From: Megaustenia siamemsis
Taxonomy: Eukaryota; Mollusca; Gastropoda; Stylommatophora; Ariophantidae
Length of the DNA stretch: 64,000 nt
Direction of reading: 5' to 3'
NCBI GenBank assembly: GCA_032433765.1
Contig: JAVIAB010000059.1
Span: forward strand, 54,534,402-54,598,401
The translations under genes and the position numbers were made by a program. The notes beneath the pieces are model-generated. The model ran no database searches. It was not told where the DNA came from and worked only from the letters and a program-made list of their open reading frames with translations. This document shows, in pieces, positions 33,147 through 44,714 of this stretch; position 1 is the stretch's first letter, and each line of letters starts with the position of its first letter.

Positions 33147-33469
33147 TTTTAAATATGGGGGTACTGAAATAGGATCCTCATTTTCATTGTGAACATCATT
33201 ATCTCTTCATTAGACTGGCTTTCATAGAAAGCCATTTAACCCCGTCTTTTCCCTTGATTATACATGCTGTTATTGTTTTCCTGTCCATAACTGATATTAT
33301 CAGTTCACTTTAAACTTTTTCTGCCTCTACTTCATTTACCTTCTATTTACCTTTCATGACTTTCATTAATTTATCATGTAATCAAAAGCAAAATGTTTTA
33401 GCTTCTCAACATTCCTGTATTGTGCAGAAACAAGTCAAGAAAACAACAGAAATTGAAGCCTTTGAGATG

Positions 33470-33808
33470 TGCATTTATAGAGGAATTAGATGGAAAAAAA
33501 AAAGAAAACAAACAATGAAGTCTTAAAAAAACTAAAAATAAAAAGAGAACTGCTAAACACAATTCAAACAAAATAAATGAGATTTTTGGGCCATGTTAAA
33601 AGACACAACAGCCTACTAAAAGTAATCTTGGAAGGAAAAATATGAGGTAAAAGAGGCAGTGGTAGACTAAGACTAACATGGACAAGTAACATCAAAAGAT
33701 GGACAAGTCAGCCTATGACAACCTGCACCATCAAAGCAAGAACTGCAGCGGAATGTCACTCCATGATATCCACCCTTTGATGCGGAGACGGCACTCAGTG
33801 ATGATGAT
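33470..33808 (+). mobile_element. LINE-D 3' end fragment
   Basis: The plus strand reads RFLGHVKRHNSLLKVILEGK, GKRGSGRLRLTWTSNIKRWT and CTIKARTAAECHSMISTL, ending in a GATGATGATT tail. It is the same family as 21935-22985. Confidence 0.8.
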
Positions 33809-33814
33809 TTATAT

Positions 33815-34160
33815 AACCAAAATAATTAATTTGTCTTGTTTGAAGTATGTTAAATAATTCTTTCTTCATTTTCAGCTGTTTCAAAACTTCAATATTTGTT
33901 TTCTTCTTTGTGTGACCATTGCTATAAAAATCCATGTTTTAAAGGCTTAAATTTTCTTTTCTAATTTTTTTAGTCTCTCTGTTTCTTCTCCATACATGAA
34001 CGTTGAGTGGATATAGCAATTTATTATTATTGGTTTTAGTCCTGGTGTTATTTGGTTTGATGTGAGTGAGTACATACATACATATATATATTATAAATGT
34101 TTTTTACCATTTCTATTCCTTTATTTATTTCTGTATAGCATTTTCTGTTACTAATTATGA
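33815..34160 (-). mobile_element. LINE-D internal fragment, opposite orientation
   Basis: It corresponds on minus to the region 22150-22520 (TTTTCTTCTTTGTGTGACCA versus the homologous LINE-D block; CCATGTTTTAAAGGCTTAAA). It is diverged. Confidence 0.65.
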
Positions 34161-34189
34161 TTTTAAGATAGTTATAATCTTGGTAGCTC

Positions 34190-34870
34190 TTCCAGTGCGT
34201 TCCAAGATGGAGGCTTTATTTATTTTCCATCTTGCATGAACCTTTAGGCATGAGGCTGACAATCTTACCCTTAGACTTGCTTCAGGGCAACCTTAAGCGG
34301 GGAATCCATCATGGTTGTAGAATCTTGTGGTGTTAAAATGAGTCATGCTGAAAAACCTGCTCAAGAAATTAGCAGTACAGTGACTAGCACAAGTTGTCAA
34401 TGAAATGGAGAAATACCACCTTGATATATTAGGAATTAGTGAAATTATATGGCCAGGAATAGGAAAAACCCACCAACAACAAGATGACAATAATTTATTC
34501 AGGAACGGAAGATAATAAACATTATGGAGGAGTGGGAGTGAGAGCTAATGAATCATAGATTAATTAGAGTATGTTATAAAATCAAGTATGAAAGATATTC
34601 ACTGCTATGTGCCCACAAATGAAGCTGAAGACGAAATTAAGGATGAATTTTATTATCAGCTGCAACATCTAATAAATAAAGTTCCTAAACATGATATTTT
34701 AATAGTAATGGGTGACTTTAATGATAAAGTGGGAAGAGACAATAATGGAGTTATGATAGCAATGGGGAAAGAAGGAAGACACTGTCAATCAAAATAGAAA
34801 AAGGTTAATAGAGCTATGTTTAACAGAAGACCTAGATATAGGTGGAACATTATTTCCACATTTGACAATT
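34190..34870 (+). mobile_element. LINE endonuclease relic (APE-type)
   Basis: The plus strand retains EMEKYHLDILGISEIIWPGI, then HYGGVGVRANES, CYVPTNEAEDEIKDEFYYQL and HDILIVMGDFNDKVGRDN. GDFN and the Y-x-PT motif are hallmarks of the APE endonuclease domain of non-LTR elements. Stops and small frameshifts disrupt it. Confidence 0.85.
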
Positions 34871-35022
34871 AAATTTGTTGTTTCTCTCTATGTTCAGGTG
34901 GGTGGGTTATCCATAAATGTCTTCTTAGTTCTAATTTTGTCTCTTAAGCCACTACAGTTGATCATCAGTATGCTCTTACTAGTGGTGTGTGTGATCACAG
35001 ACTAAAACAATGAGAACTCAAC

Positions 35023-35262
35023 TAACCACTGAGTCATATTGTCTGGCCCCTCCAGCTTGTGTCCCTATGGCAGCTGCTGAGACATTGTTATAGGGAATTT
35101 GAGGCCCAAGGTCAGTGTAAGGAAAAAATCCATCGGCTTGACTGCCCATATTACCCACATTAGGCATGGTTTGTACATAGGCAGACTGCATGGCAAGAGT
35201 CTCTTTCAGGCTGTTCACTTCTTGTCTGATTCGCCACAGATCATCATCAAAGGCTGCTCCAA
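35023..35262 (-). CDS. Coiled-coil gene, exon 9 (about 80 codons); donor uncertain
   Basis: The acceptor is ctgtAG. Joined to the previous exon it reads VGAAFDDDLWRIRQEVNSLK, then loses heptads and becomes Gly/Ala/Tyr/Gln-rich (NMGSQADGFFPYTDLGPQI). The donor A|GTTGAG at 35023 keeps frame with the next exon. G|GTTAGT at 35027 is a better site by consensus but would leave phase 0 and break the frame. An unseen small exon could also explain the mismatch. Confidence 0.68.
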
Positions 35263-35689
35263 CTACAGGAAAATCAAGTATGAGTAACCAAATAAATTAA
35301 CAATAACTACAATTATAACTTTGTCAAAAACACAGAAAGAATAGCAAGATAAATTCATTTCTATGCTATTAAGATTTGGTACTGAATTAAAATTCCCTGG
35401 TCTATTGAATTTTACAGTTGATTGTGCATAAATATAATAGTGTGAATAAATTTGTCTAAAATATTCCTTCACTACTTTATCCTTCAATACTTCTTCAGCT
35501 TGTTGAATTAAGTGTCCTACCAGCCAAAAACCCCACAGAACCCTCATTCAATTATCTGTGTATTTTGTATTTCCACACAAGCAAATAACTTAACAGAATG
35601 CCTTTTGTTGAAACTTAAAATGCAGCCATGCGTGTCCAAAATCATTTCTGCTCAACTTGCTTCCTTGATCAATTTACAGATATGGTTTT

Positions 35690-36530
35690 GCACTTTACAA
35701 GGGCTGTTCATAAAGCTTCAGGGTGATTTTTGTGTATGACAAAATGAGTAGACTTAGAGGCTTTTTTGGTCTACTTTTTTTCAAAGTAATCTTCTTATAG
35801 ATGAATTCATTTACTTCAGAGATCCTCGCATTTATGGAAGCATCCCTTTGAGAGATGATGCTCCTCTGTGTCATCATGTTCATTTGAATCTTCTTAGCTT
35901 TATTGAATCAGAAACCTTGCAATATTTTCTTCAGATGCTAAAGTAAGAGAAGTTATAGAGAGCAAGATCAGTGTGAATATGGAGGGTATGGAAGCAAAGG
36001 AATGTAGTGTTTCACTAACAATTTATTTGTTTTGACAGATGTGAGCAGAAGTGTTATCAATCCAATTGCAGTTATGCTCCTTCTCAGAATTCTGTCTGTG
36101 CACAGCATTGAGGCATTGTAAGACAATTATGTGTAAAATTCTGTATTAACTGTCTGCTCTCTAGAGTGCACAACATTGAGGCTTGGTAGGGTAACTGTAA
36201 AATTCTGTATTAAAGATGTTTAAAGCCCTTTAAAGATGTGTTCTTAATAAATGAGTCCATATCTGTTGAAGAAGATAATCATAGTCTCAATGTTAGATTG
36301 TACCTGCCACACCTTTGATTGAGAAGATGATGTCAATCTCCATTGGAAAGACATTAGCTTTGTTTCCAGGTCATGACCATATGCCCAGGTTTCATCATCA
36401 GTGATTATCAAGGACATGGAGTTGTGATCTTTGTGGGCTCGTTCAAGGAAAGTAAAAAATGACACTTTATATTTCTTTTGCTCAGTAGCCAAGAGGCAGG
36501 GAATGAATTTCACTGGCAAACGTTTTGTAT
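35690..36530 (-). pseudogene. Decayed mariner transposase
   Basis: The minus strand has FIPCLLATEQKKYKVSFFTF, then ITDDETWAYGHDLETK (first catalytic Asp region, TGDETWVYGYDPETK in mariner). Much further on it has LLVKHYIPLLPYPPYSH, where mariner reads IPVLPHPPYSPDLAPCDFF. Several stops and frameshifts occur. The second catalytic region is not readable. It was a DD34D-type mariner and is dead. Confidence 0.82.
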
Positions 36531-36534
36531 AAAA

Positions 36535-37020
36535 ATATTTGTACCCCTACTATTTTTATTACTAGAATGTGTTCTGTGTTGTCTAATGATGTCATAGCTG
36601 TACAAGGAAAATATGAAAAGTGATAAGACACATTCCTGTTGTATATTTATTATGATATTCTCACATTTGCTTATCCACTTTGACTGCTGCTGCTGATTGT
36701 TACCAGTTCATTATTTTGATAAATGAGTGGATTATAACTTGCTGTTTATCATCCATTTGATTGACAAGCAGCCGTCGGTTTTATTCCCAATAAGGTAAAG
36801 AGTATATTTCTATTGGGCATGAAACAATCATTGCATCTGTACATCATGTGATATTTACATTGTACACACAACCTTTATTTCCCAGCCATAAAATGGGATC
36901 ATATACCTTGATAATAGTTCCTTCTTTTTATTAAACCAAGAAGACAAAATACAATAAATATGTACATACACATTTTTATAGCACATAAAATAGCTGATAT
37001 AACTGAAAGATAAAAACGTA
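36535..37020. other. Unassigned intronic sequence
   Basis: No feature recognised. Confidence 0.4.
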
Positions 37021-37033
37021 TAAAACTACTTAC

Positions 37034-37147
37034 CATCATCTGGTCCCTGCTGAGCTAAACGATCCAGCATTTGGTTGAGGCTCTCAATTTCATTTCTTTG
37101 GGCTTCCAGGATGTCATAAAGCTTAGCCAGCTCTCCTTCTTGAGCAG
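37034..37147 (-). CDS. Coiled-coil gene, exon 8, last coiled-coil exon (38 codons)
   Basis: Enters with two bases and leaves with one. The acceptor is gtcctAG and the donor is GATG|GTAAGT, a near-perfect consensus. It encodes AQEGELAKLYDILEAQRNEI and then ESLNQMLDRLAQQGPDD. The helix ends at Gly-Pro-Asp-Asp, which marks the shift to the low-complexity half of the protein. A LINE 3' end lies about 45 bases upstream of the acceptor. Confidence 0.8.
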
Positions 37148-37193
37148 CTAGGACAATTGACACAAAAGCAGGGTCATTTATAATATTCATTAT

Positions 37194-37460
37194 CATCATC
37201 AAGTACCATGCCTGCTGGCACAAGTGATCATGTCTCTCCACAACTTTCGATCTCGATAGTTATTTATCATTTCTGTTGTTGACCTTCTACCTTTCTCTTC
37301 GCTGTTCCCTTCTCATTGCATGGCTAAAGAATTATGATTTTTCTTCATAATGTTGGAAATTAGCTCTCTTTTTGCTTTGGCGTCTTTCAAAATGTTTTCA
37401 TTACTCTTCTAACTCTTTTTCTTGTTTCTATTGACAAAAATGGATTGCACTGTATCTTTC
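37194..37460 (-). mobile_element. LINE-B 3' end fragment
   Basis: It starts on plus ATCATCATCAAGTACCATGC and continues TCTCTCCACAACTTTCGATC. It is internally deleted. Confidence 0.85.
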
Positions 37461-38035
37461 TTAATTTTATTTACTAATTTTTTTAAATGAAAGAATGTTT
37501 TGTAACATTAGCTACTAATATTACATTATACATGTATGCATTGTTATCTATCTTGTCTTATAATATCTTCAATGAAATCCTATAGAATTGTTTCATTGGT
37601 TGCCATTAAAGATTTAAAATAATGTTTATTTCACTAACTTTATATACCTGGACATTTTGCATATTCAATCACAATGTACAAGTATAAGAGAGTAAAAAGG
37701 AAACAAATTGAATGTAAAATAAAAAAAATTATTAAAAAAAAATTGTAAACACAATATTTATTTGAATGTACATGTATTGTACATGTATGAATTTGAATGT
37801 ATTTGTATACATAATATTTACAATATAAATAACATGTTACAAAATAACATATTTCAAATTGGCAAAATGAATTAAAATTATACATTACACATCATAAGAC
37901 AAATGTAAATTTATGATATAACAGCAGTCAATTATTATGCCAGTTAATGTGGACAAAATACAAACAAAACAATGATTCAAGACTAACAAATTAACCCTAC
38001 AGAAGAATAGGTAAATTATTGTGGTGTTGCGGTAA
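37461..38035. other. AT-rich sequence without features
   Basis: Very AT-rich, with short TGTACATGTATGA palindromic strings at about 37765-37790. No gene. Confidence 0.4.
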
Positions 38036-38039
38036 AGCT

Positions 38040-38170
38040 GGTGAACAAGTTGAACATAGAGTATTATGACAGCTTTACATAGTAGAACAATACAAAACTA
38101 TGATGTTTTGGCTTGCATACAGCCTTCCTCAGAAAACCAACAACAAAAACAGACACACAAGAGAAATGTA
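38040..38170 (-). ncRNA. Hammerhead-like motif repeat G, copy 3
   Basis: The minus strand reads CTGAGGAAGGCTGTATGCAA and then GCCAAAACATCAT. CUGAGGA fits the hammerhead CUGANGA box, AGGCU/AGCC can form stem II, and AAAAC stands where GAAAC is expected. Confidence 0.4.
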
Positions 38171-38179
38171 ATGAAATCT

Positions 38180-38290
38180 AGCTACATTTTAGGATGTTAC
38201 TAAACCTAATGAAATCTAACTACATTTTAGGATGTTACTAAACCTAATGAAATCTAACTTCATTTAGGATGTTACTAAACCTAGTAAAAA
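38180..38290. repeat. Minisatellite, 38-bp unit, about 3 copies
   Basis: TACATTTTAGGATGTTACTA recurs at 38-base spacing. Confidence 0.88.
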
Positions 38291-38755
38291 TTTTGAAGAA
38301 AATATAATTTAGATAAACCTATTAGAAATAAATGTGAATGAATTCATCTACATATTAATTCTCTGAAGGTTTATTAAATCCTACAGCGGAAAGTATTTCA
38401 ATTATGCACTGTTTAAAATATGATTTGTTTTAAAAAATACCTGAGAATAATGCTGTTTCACTCTAGCTTTATACTAAAACTGGCAGAAATTGCTATCACT
38501 AAAAAATATATTTTGTACAACTTGTCGCATCAATCTAAGTAAAACTTCTAGTTAGGCTACTTTTCATATCCACACACTTTACCATACATAACTTCAATAC
38601 AAATAGGAAACAATGACCATTCTCTATAATCTTTGTTTGGAATTTCTGCTGTCTCAGCTAACCAGGTCTTAATATTTGACCTTAAATGTGTGTTGATTCT
38701 CAAATCTGGACGCATGAGAGTTCACGTGATGCCTACAGTCATCTGTCATCTCATG

Positions 38756-39022
38756 CTGCTTAGTACAATATTGGTTTGTCCCACATCATGTGTGGTCTCA
38801 CACAGCTTGATGCAATATTGGTATGTCCCACATCATGTGTGGTCTCACACAGCTTGGTACAATATTGGTATGTCCCACATCCTGTGTGGTCTCACACAGC
38901 TTGGTACAATATTGGTATTCCCACATCATGTGTGGTCTCATACAGCTTGGTATAATATTGGTACGTCCCACATAATGTGTGGTCTCACACAGCTTGGTAC
39001 AATATTGGTATGTCCCTCATCC
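38756..39022. repeat. Minisatellite, 47-bp unit, about 5.7 copies
   Basis: Units of CCCACATCATGTGTGGTCTC plus ACACAGCTTGGTACAATATT. CCACATCATGTGTGG is a near palindrome inside each unit. Confidence 0.92.
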
Positions 39023-39345
39023 TGTGAGGCTTACAGCCATCTTCAAAATTGTTTTCATCATCCATGATTGAGGTTAGAAGCCAAGGTTGGATTACCTTGG
39101 ACATGTAGCCTCTTCTCTGTTTACAAAATCGATACTGGTTGTGTCTGTTCTTGATGTTTTCTTTCAAACTGGCATATTGTAGTGATCAGTTTATAGAGAA
39201 CTTTGTTGTAATTCCATGCATAATATTCATGATACAGCAAGAGAAGGGAATGTGCTCCATCATCTGTCTTTTGGTAATAATGATGATACAGAACTACCAT
39301 ATCTAACTTCATTTGATTTGTGATCAATGGTCAAAGGTTGCACAT

Positions 39346-40078
39346 AGCCCTAATTATAAAAATGAAGTGCAAGAGAGTCAACCCTAATTATAAAAATGAA
39401 GTGCAGGAGAGTCAACCATAATTATAAAAATGAAGTGCAAGAGAGTCAGCCCTAATTATAAAAATGAAGTGCAAGAGAGTCAACCCTAATTATAAAAATG
39501 AAGTGTAGGAGAGTCAGCCCTAATTATAAAAATGAAGTGCAAGAGAGTCAGCCCTAATTATAAAAATGAAGTGCAAGAGAGTCAACCCTAATTATAAAAA
39601 TGAAGTGCAAGAGAGTCAACCCTAATTATAAAAATGAAGTGCAAGAGAGTCAACCCTAATTATAAAAATGAAGTGCAAGAGAGTCAACCCTAATTATAAA
39701 AATGAAGTGCAAGAGAGTCAGCCCTAATTATAAAAATGAAGTGCAAGAGAGTCAACCCTAATTATAAAAAATTAAGTGCAGGAGAGTCAGCCCTAATTAT
39801 AAAAATGAAGTGCAGGAGAGTCAACCCTAATTATAAAAATGAAGTGCAGGAGAGTCAACTCTAATTATAAAAATGAAGTGCAGGAGAGTCAGCCCTAATT
39901 ATAAAAATGAAGTGCAGGAGAGTCAACCCTAATTATAAAAATGAAGTGCAGGAGAGTCAACTCTAATTATAAAAATGAAGTGTAGGAGAGTCAGCCCTAA
40001 TTATAAAAATGAAGTGTAGGAAAGTCAGCCCTAATTATAAAAATGAAGTGCAAGAGAGCCAACCCTAATTATAAAAAT
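39346..40078. repeat. Minisatellite, 34-bp unit, about 21 copies
   Basis: Units of CCTAATTATAAAAATGAAGT plus GCAAGAGAGTCAAC. Variants (CAAGAG/CAGGAG/TAGGAG; CAACC/CAGCC) are clustered, showing recent block duplications. Confidence 0.95.
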
Positions 40079-40504
40079 CCAGTACAAGAGAGGCACATGT
40101 CATGTCATTCACAGTCAGTGTTCAACATACCGTTCTTGCAAGAGATACATTTGTTCTACTTGTCGAGTGACCTTTTGCATCTGTTCACTTTCTTTAGTAT
40201 ATCAGACTCCCAAAAACTAACACATCCCTGTGTAACATATTGGAGGCCGCTGGTCACTACTTGTTGTTATCTAGGCTTAATCTCCGCCAATTTGGCTGAC
40301 TACAGTCTACCATCTCTTTAACTTCATTCTCCCCACATTCATTTTCCACTGCTGCATTCACTAACCTTCCAGGTACTCTCATCATTACCCAATATATGCT
40401 CCATAGCCCGGACAACTTCATCTGCTAAACCATGTCACAAAATTGTTAGCAGCTTTTTTCTTTTTGTTTTGTTCTCCTATAGGTAAAAACAGTCATAGTA
40501 AATG

Positions 40505-40768
40505 TTTCCTCCACACCTCATATGGGGAATAGAGCCTTTCAGTGGCCATACTTTTCCATCATGACAGCACATTTTATTTGGGTAATGTAGTCAGTATCAT
40601 ACCAGGCTGCATTTACTTCCAAGAAAAATCTCTAGCATCCATTTTCAGAGGCTGGGCGAATCTCAAAGACTTGTTGGTTCAAAGAAATCTGCCACTACTA
40701 GCAATTTAACCTGAAACCTACTGATCAGAAAGTAAATACACTAACCATTTAATCACCAAGGCTCCCTT
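40505..40768 (-). mobile_element. Old, diverged SINE-A
   Basis: Order and landmarks match SINE-A (TATGGGGAATA, GGGTAATGTAGTCAGTATCA, CATTTTCAGAGGCTGGGCGA, CCAAGGCTCCCT), but many differences have accumulated. Confidence 0.65.
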
Positions 40769-40958
40769 GCACTTCCATAATTTATTGGATGTCAATTACA
40801 TATCATAAGATAATTGTTACAAAATAATACTAATTAGTAAAACTATTTTTGTCATTATAGGTTTTAGTGCACATCAATCTCAATAGACTAAAAAGTGCAA
40901 AACACGGTGCTTTCAAATCAAATAACTAGCAAGAAAAGAAGAAGATTGTTTTATAATC

Positions 40959-41492
40959 TGAAAGACTATAACAATAATCTGATAGACTATAATAATAATC
41001 TGATAGACTATAACAATAATCTGATAGACTATAACAATAATCTGAAAGACTATAACAATAATCTGAAAGACTATAACAATAATCTGATAGACTATAACAA
41101 TAATCTGATAGACTATAACAATAATCTGATAGACTATAACAATAATCTGAAAGACTATAACAATAATCTGAAAGACTATAACAATAATCTGATAGACTAT
41201 AACAATAATCTGATAGACTATAACAATAATCTGATAGACTATAACAATAATCTGATAGACTATAACAATAATCTGAAAGACTATAACAATAATCTGAAAG
41301 ACTATAGCAATAATCTGATAGACTATAACAATAATCTGATAGACTATAACAATAATCTGAAAGACTATAACAATAATCTGATAGACTATAACAATAATCT
41401 GAAAGACTATAACAATAATCTGATAGACTATAACAATAATCTGAAAGACTATAACAATAATCTGATAGACTGTAACAATAATCTGACAGAAT
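40959..41492. repeat. Minisatellite, 21-bp unit, about 25 copies, at exon 7 donor
   Basis: Units of CTGATAGACTATAACAATAA plus T, with a CTGAAAGAC variant. A multiple-of-three unit keeps long open frames in both strands, which are artefacts. Confidence 0.95.
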
Positions 41493-41499
41493 TACTCAC

Positions 41500-41647
41500 A
41501 GATCATTTGATTTGACATGTCAGCGTTGCCAAGCTCTTCCTGAAGGAGCCTTTCTCTATCTTCTAGCATGCGCTGGAGAGACTCAGCAATGAACTGTGCC
41601 TGCTCCAGATCCTGGGCAATGACCTGAATCCTAGCTTCTTGTTTCTC
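41500..41647 (-). CDS. Coiled-coil gene, exon 7, flanked by two minisatellites (49 codons plus 1 base)
   Basis: Phase 0 to phase 1. The acceptor is gttcAG and the donor ATCT|GTGAGT is strong. It begins EKQEARIQVIAQDLEQAQ, passes through ESLQRMLEDRERLLQEEL and ends GNADMSNQMI. This is a strong coiled coil. A 21-bp tandem array ends about 20 bases beyond the donor, and a 37-bp array begins about 60 bases before the acceptor. Confidence 0.8.
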
Positions 41648-41708
41648 CTGAACATACAATAATTGTCGAATCTTTACAATGTTAACAACTATTAGAGTTA
41701 GAGTATTT

Positions 41709-42268
41709 TTAAAATGCATTAAAAATAATTCACATGAACAATACTTTAAAATGCATTAAAAATAATTCACATGAACAATACTTTAAAATGCATTAAAAAT
41801 AATTCACATGAACAATACTTTAAAATGCATTAAAAATAATTCACATGAACAATACTTTAAAATGCATTAAAAATAATTCACATGAACAATACTTTAAAAT
41901 GCATTAAAAATAATTCACATGAACAATACTTTAAAATGCATTAAAAATAATTCACATGAACAATACTTTAAAATGCATTAAAAATAATTCACATAAACAA
42001 TCCTTTAAAATGCATTAAAAATAATTCACATGAACAATACTTTAAAATGCATTAAAAATAATTCACATGAACAATACTTTAAAATGCATTAAAAATAATT
42101 CACATGAACAATACTTTAAAATGCATTAAAAATAATTCACATGAACAATCCTTTAAAATGCATTAAAAATAATTCACATGAACAATCCTTTAAAATGCAT
42201 TAAAAATAATTCACATGAACAATACTTTAAAATGCATTAAAAATAATTCACAAGAACAATACTTGAAA
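41709..42268. repeat. Minisatellite, 37-bp unit, about 15 copies, at exon 7 acceptor
   Basis: Units of AAAATGCATTAAAAATAATT plus CACATGAACAATACTTT. They are nearly identical. Confidence 0.95.
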
Positions 42269-42444
42269 ATGTGTATGTATAATAGTAATCTATCAATGAT
42301 CAACAAGTAATCATGATTATTCCAGGGAGCTGACACCTTGTACTTGGACAAGTTTAACTTTATCTTTCAGTGTATTCTCAACCAATCTCAGCTCTTATTA
42401 ATTCCTCCTTGGTTCTTACCTTATTCTCATTCTTTAACCTCACA

Positions 42445-43150
42445 ACTCCTAACCTACTATCACAACTCCAAAACTACAATCACAACTCTTAAACTACTAT
42501 CACAACTCTTAAACTACTATCACAACTCCTAAACTACTGTCACAACTCCAAAACTACCCTCACAGCTCCTAAACTACCATCACAACTCTTAATCTACTAT
42601 TACAACTCCTAAACTACTGTCACAACTCTTTAACTACCCTCACAGCTCCTAAACTACCATCACAACTCTTAATCTACTATCACAACTCCTAAACTACTGT
42701 CACAACTCTTAAACTACCCTCACAGCTCCTAAACTACTATCACAACTCCTAAACTACTATCACAACTCCTAAACTAATATCACAACTCCTAAACTACCAT
42801 CACAACTCCTAAACTACTATCACAACTCCTAAACTACTATCACAACTCCTAAACTACTGTCACAACTCTTAACCTACTATCACAACTCTTAACCTACTAT
42901 CACAACTCTTAACCTACTATCACAACTCTTAACCTACTATCACAACTCTTAATCTACTATCACAACTCTTAAACTACCCTCACAACTCCTAAACTACTAT
43001 CACAACTCCTAAACTACTGTCACAACTCTTAACCTACAATCACAACTCTTAACCTACTATCACAACTCTTAACCTACTATCACAACTCTTAACCTACTAT
43101 CACAACTCCTAAACTACTATCACAATTCTTAAACTACCCTCACAACCATT
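42445..43150. repeat. Minisatellite, 20-bp unit, about 35 copies
   Basis: Units of CACAACTCCTAAACTACTAT with CTT/CCT and AAC/ACC variants. It grades into related CAC/TAC-rich sequence to 43640. Confidence 0.95.
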
Positions 43151-43640
43151 AAAAAAAATCTTCACACTCTTACACCACCCTCACAATACTTATTGCTTAT
43201 ACTACACTTGTGATTTTTACACTGTCCTAACGTTCTTATACCACACTAACTAACTTCCACTACCTTCACAATGTTTACACCACCATATGTCACACTACCC
43301 TCACAGCTGTTACACCACCCCCACAGTTCTTATACAACTCTCACATTCTTACATCACCTTCACAATGCGTAACCATCCATACATTCTTACACTACCCTTA
43401 CATCTCGTACACCACCCTCACAGCTCTTATACATTCTCTCACATTCTTACATCATTTTCACAATGCTTACACCACTCACACATTCTTACTCTACTCTCAC
43501 ATGTTTTTATACTACCCACACAATTTTTACACCACACTTACAGCTCTTATACTACTCTCACATTTTTACACTACCCTTACTGCTCTTATTCCAGCCTTTA
43601 ATTCTTACACTACCCTCATATTCTCACACCACACTTAAAA
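43150..43640. repeat. Degenerate pyrimidine-rich repeat linking two minisatellites
   Basis: The sequence is built from CACA, CTCTTA and ACACCACCCTCACA strings without a fixed period. It is probably the ancestral repeat from which the 20-, 39- and 40-bp arrays grew. Confidence 0.7.
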
Positions 43641-43985
43641 CTTGTATACTACCCTCACATTCTTACACTACCCTCACATCTTTTATACTACTCACACATT
43701 TTTACACTACCCTCACATCTTTTATACTGCTCACACATTTTTACACTACCCTCACATCTTTTATACTACTCACACATTTTTACACTACCCTCACATCTTT
43801 TATACTACTCACACATTTTTACACTACCCTCACATCTTTTATACTGCTCACACATTTTTACACTACCCTCACATCTTTTATACTACTCACACATTTTTAC
43901 ACTACCCTCACATATTTTATACTACTCACACATTTTTACACTACCCTCACATCTTTTATACTACTCACACATTTTTACACTACCC
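43641..43985. repeat. Minisatellite, 39-bp unit, about 8.5 copies
   Basis: Units of CACATCTTTTATACTACTCA plus CACATTTTTACACTACCCT. All three frames stay open because 39 is divisible by three. Confidence 0.94.
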
Positions 43986-44578
43986 TCATAGCTCTTAAAC
44001 CACCCTCACAGCTCTTATACCAGCCTCACATTTCTTAAACCACCCTCACAGCTCTTATACCAGCCTCACATTTCTTAAACCACCCTCACAGCTCTTATAC
44101 CAGCCTCACATTTTTTAAACCACCCTCACAGCTCTTATACCAGCCTCACATTTCTTAAACCACCCTCACAGCTCTTATACCAGCCTCACATTTCTTAAAC
44201 CACCCTCACAGCTCTTATACCAGCTTCACATTTCTTAAACCACCCTCACAGCTCTTATACCAGCCTCACATTTCTTAAACCACCCTCATAGCTCTTATAC
44301 CAGCCTCATATTTCTTAAACCACCCTCACAGCTCTTATACCAGTATACATTTCTTAAACCACCCTCACAGCTCTTATACCAGCCTCACATTTCTTAAACC
44401 ACCCTCACAGCTCTTATACCAGCCTCATATTTCTTAAACCACCCTCACAGCTCTTATACCAGTATACATTTCTTAAACCACCCTCACAGCTCTTATACCA
44501 GCCTCACATTTCTTAAACCACCCTCACAGCTCTTATACCAGCCTCATATTTCTTAAACCTCCCTCACAGCTTTTATAC
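43985..44578. repeat. Minisatellite, 40-bp unit, about 15 copies
   Basis: Units of CACCCTCACAGCTCTTATAC plus CAGCCTCACATTTCTTAAAC. Two units carry CAGTATACATT in place of CAGCCTCACATT, at 120-base spacing, marking a three-unit higher-order duplication. Confidence 0.95.
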
Positions 44579-44714
44579 AACACTTACACAACCAAACTTA
44601 GACCTTCTATATCCCCCAGGAATGATAATAACAAATAGAGCAAAAACTTAGCAGTATCTTCAATCATGCATGACATTGTCATTAATCAGCTATAGTTTTT
44701 ATTATAAATTTCTA

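Noticed and set aside
38756..40078. CRISPR array
   Set aside because: Direct repeats are contiguous with no unique spacers, and the genome is eukaryotic.
40895..41515. 206-codon open frame with repeating DYNNNL
   Set aside because: It is a translation of the 21-bp minisatellite. A unit divisible by three keeps any frame open. It also overlaps the real exon on the other strand.
43463..44038. 191- and 118-codon frames rich in Thr/His/Tyr/Leu
   Set aside because: These are translations of the 39-bp array, with no start context or conservation signal.
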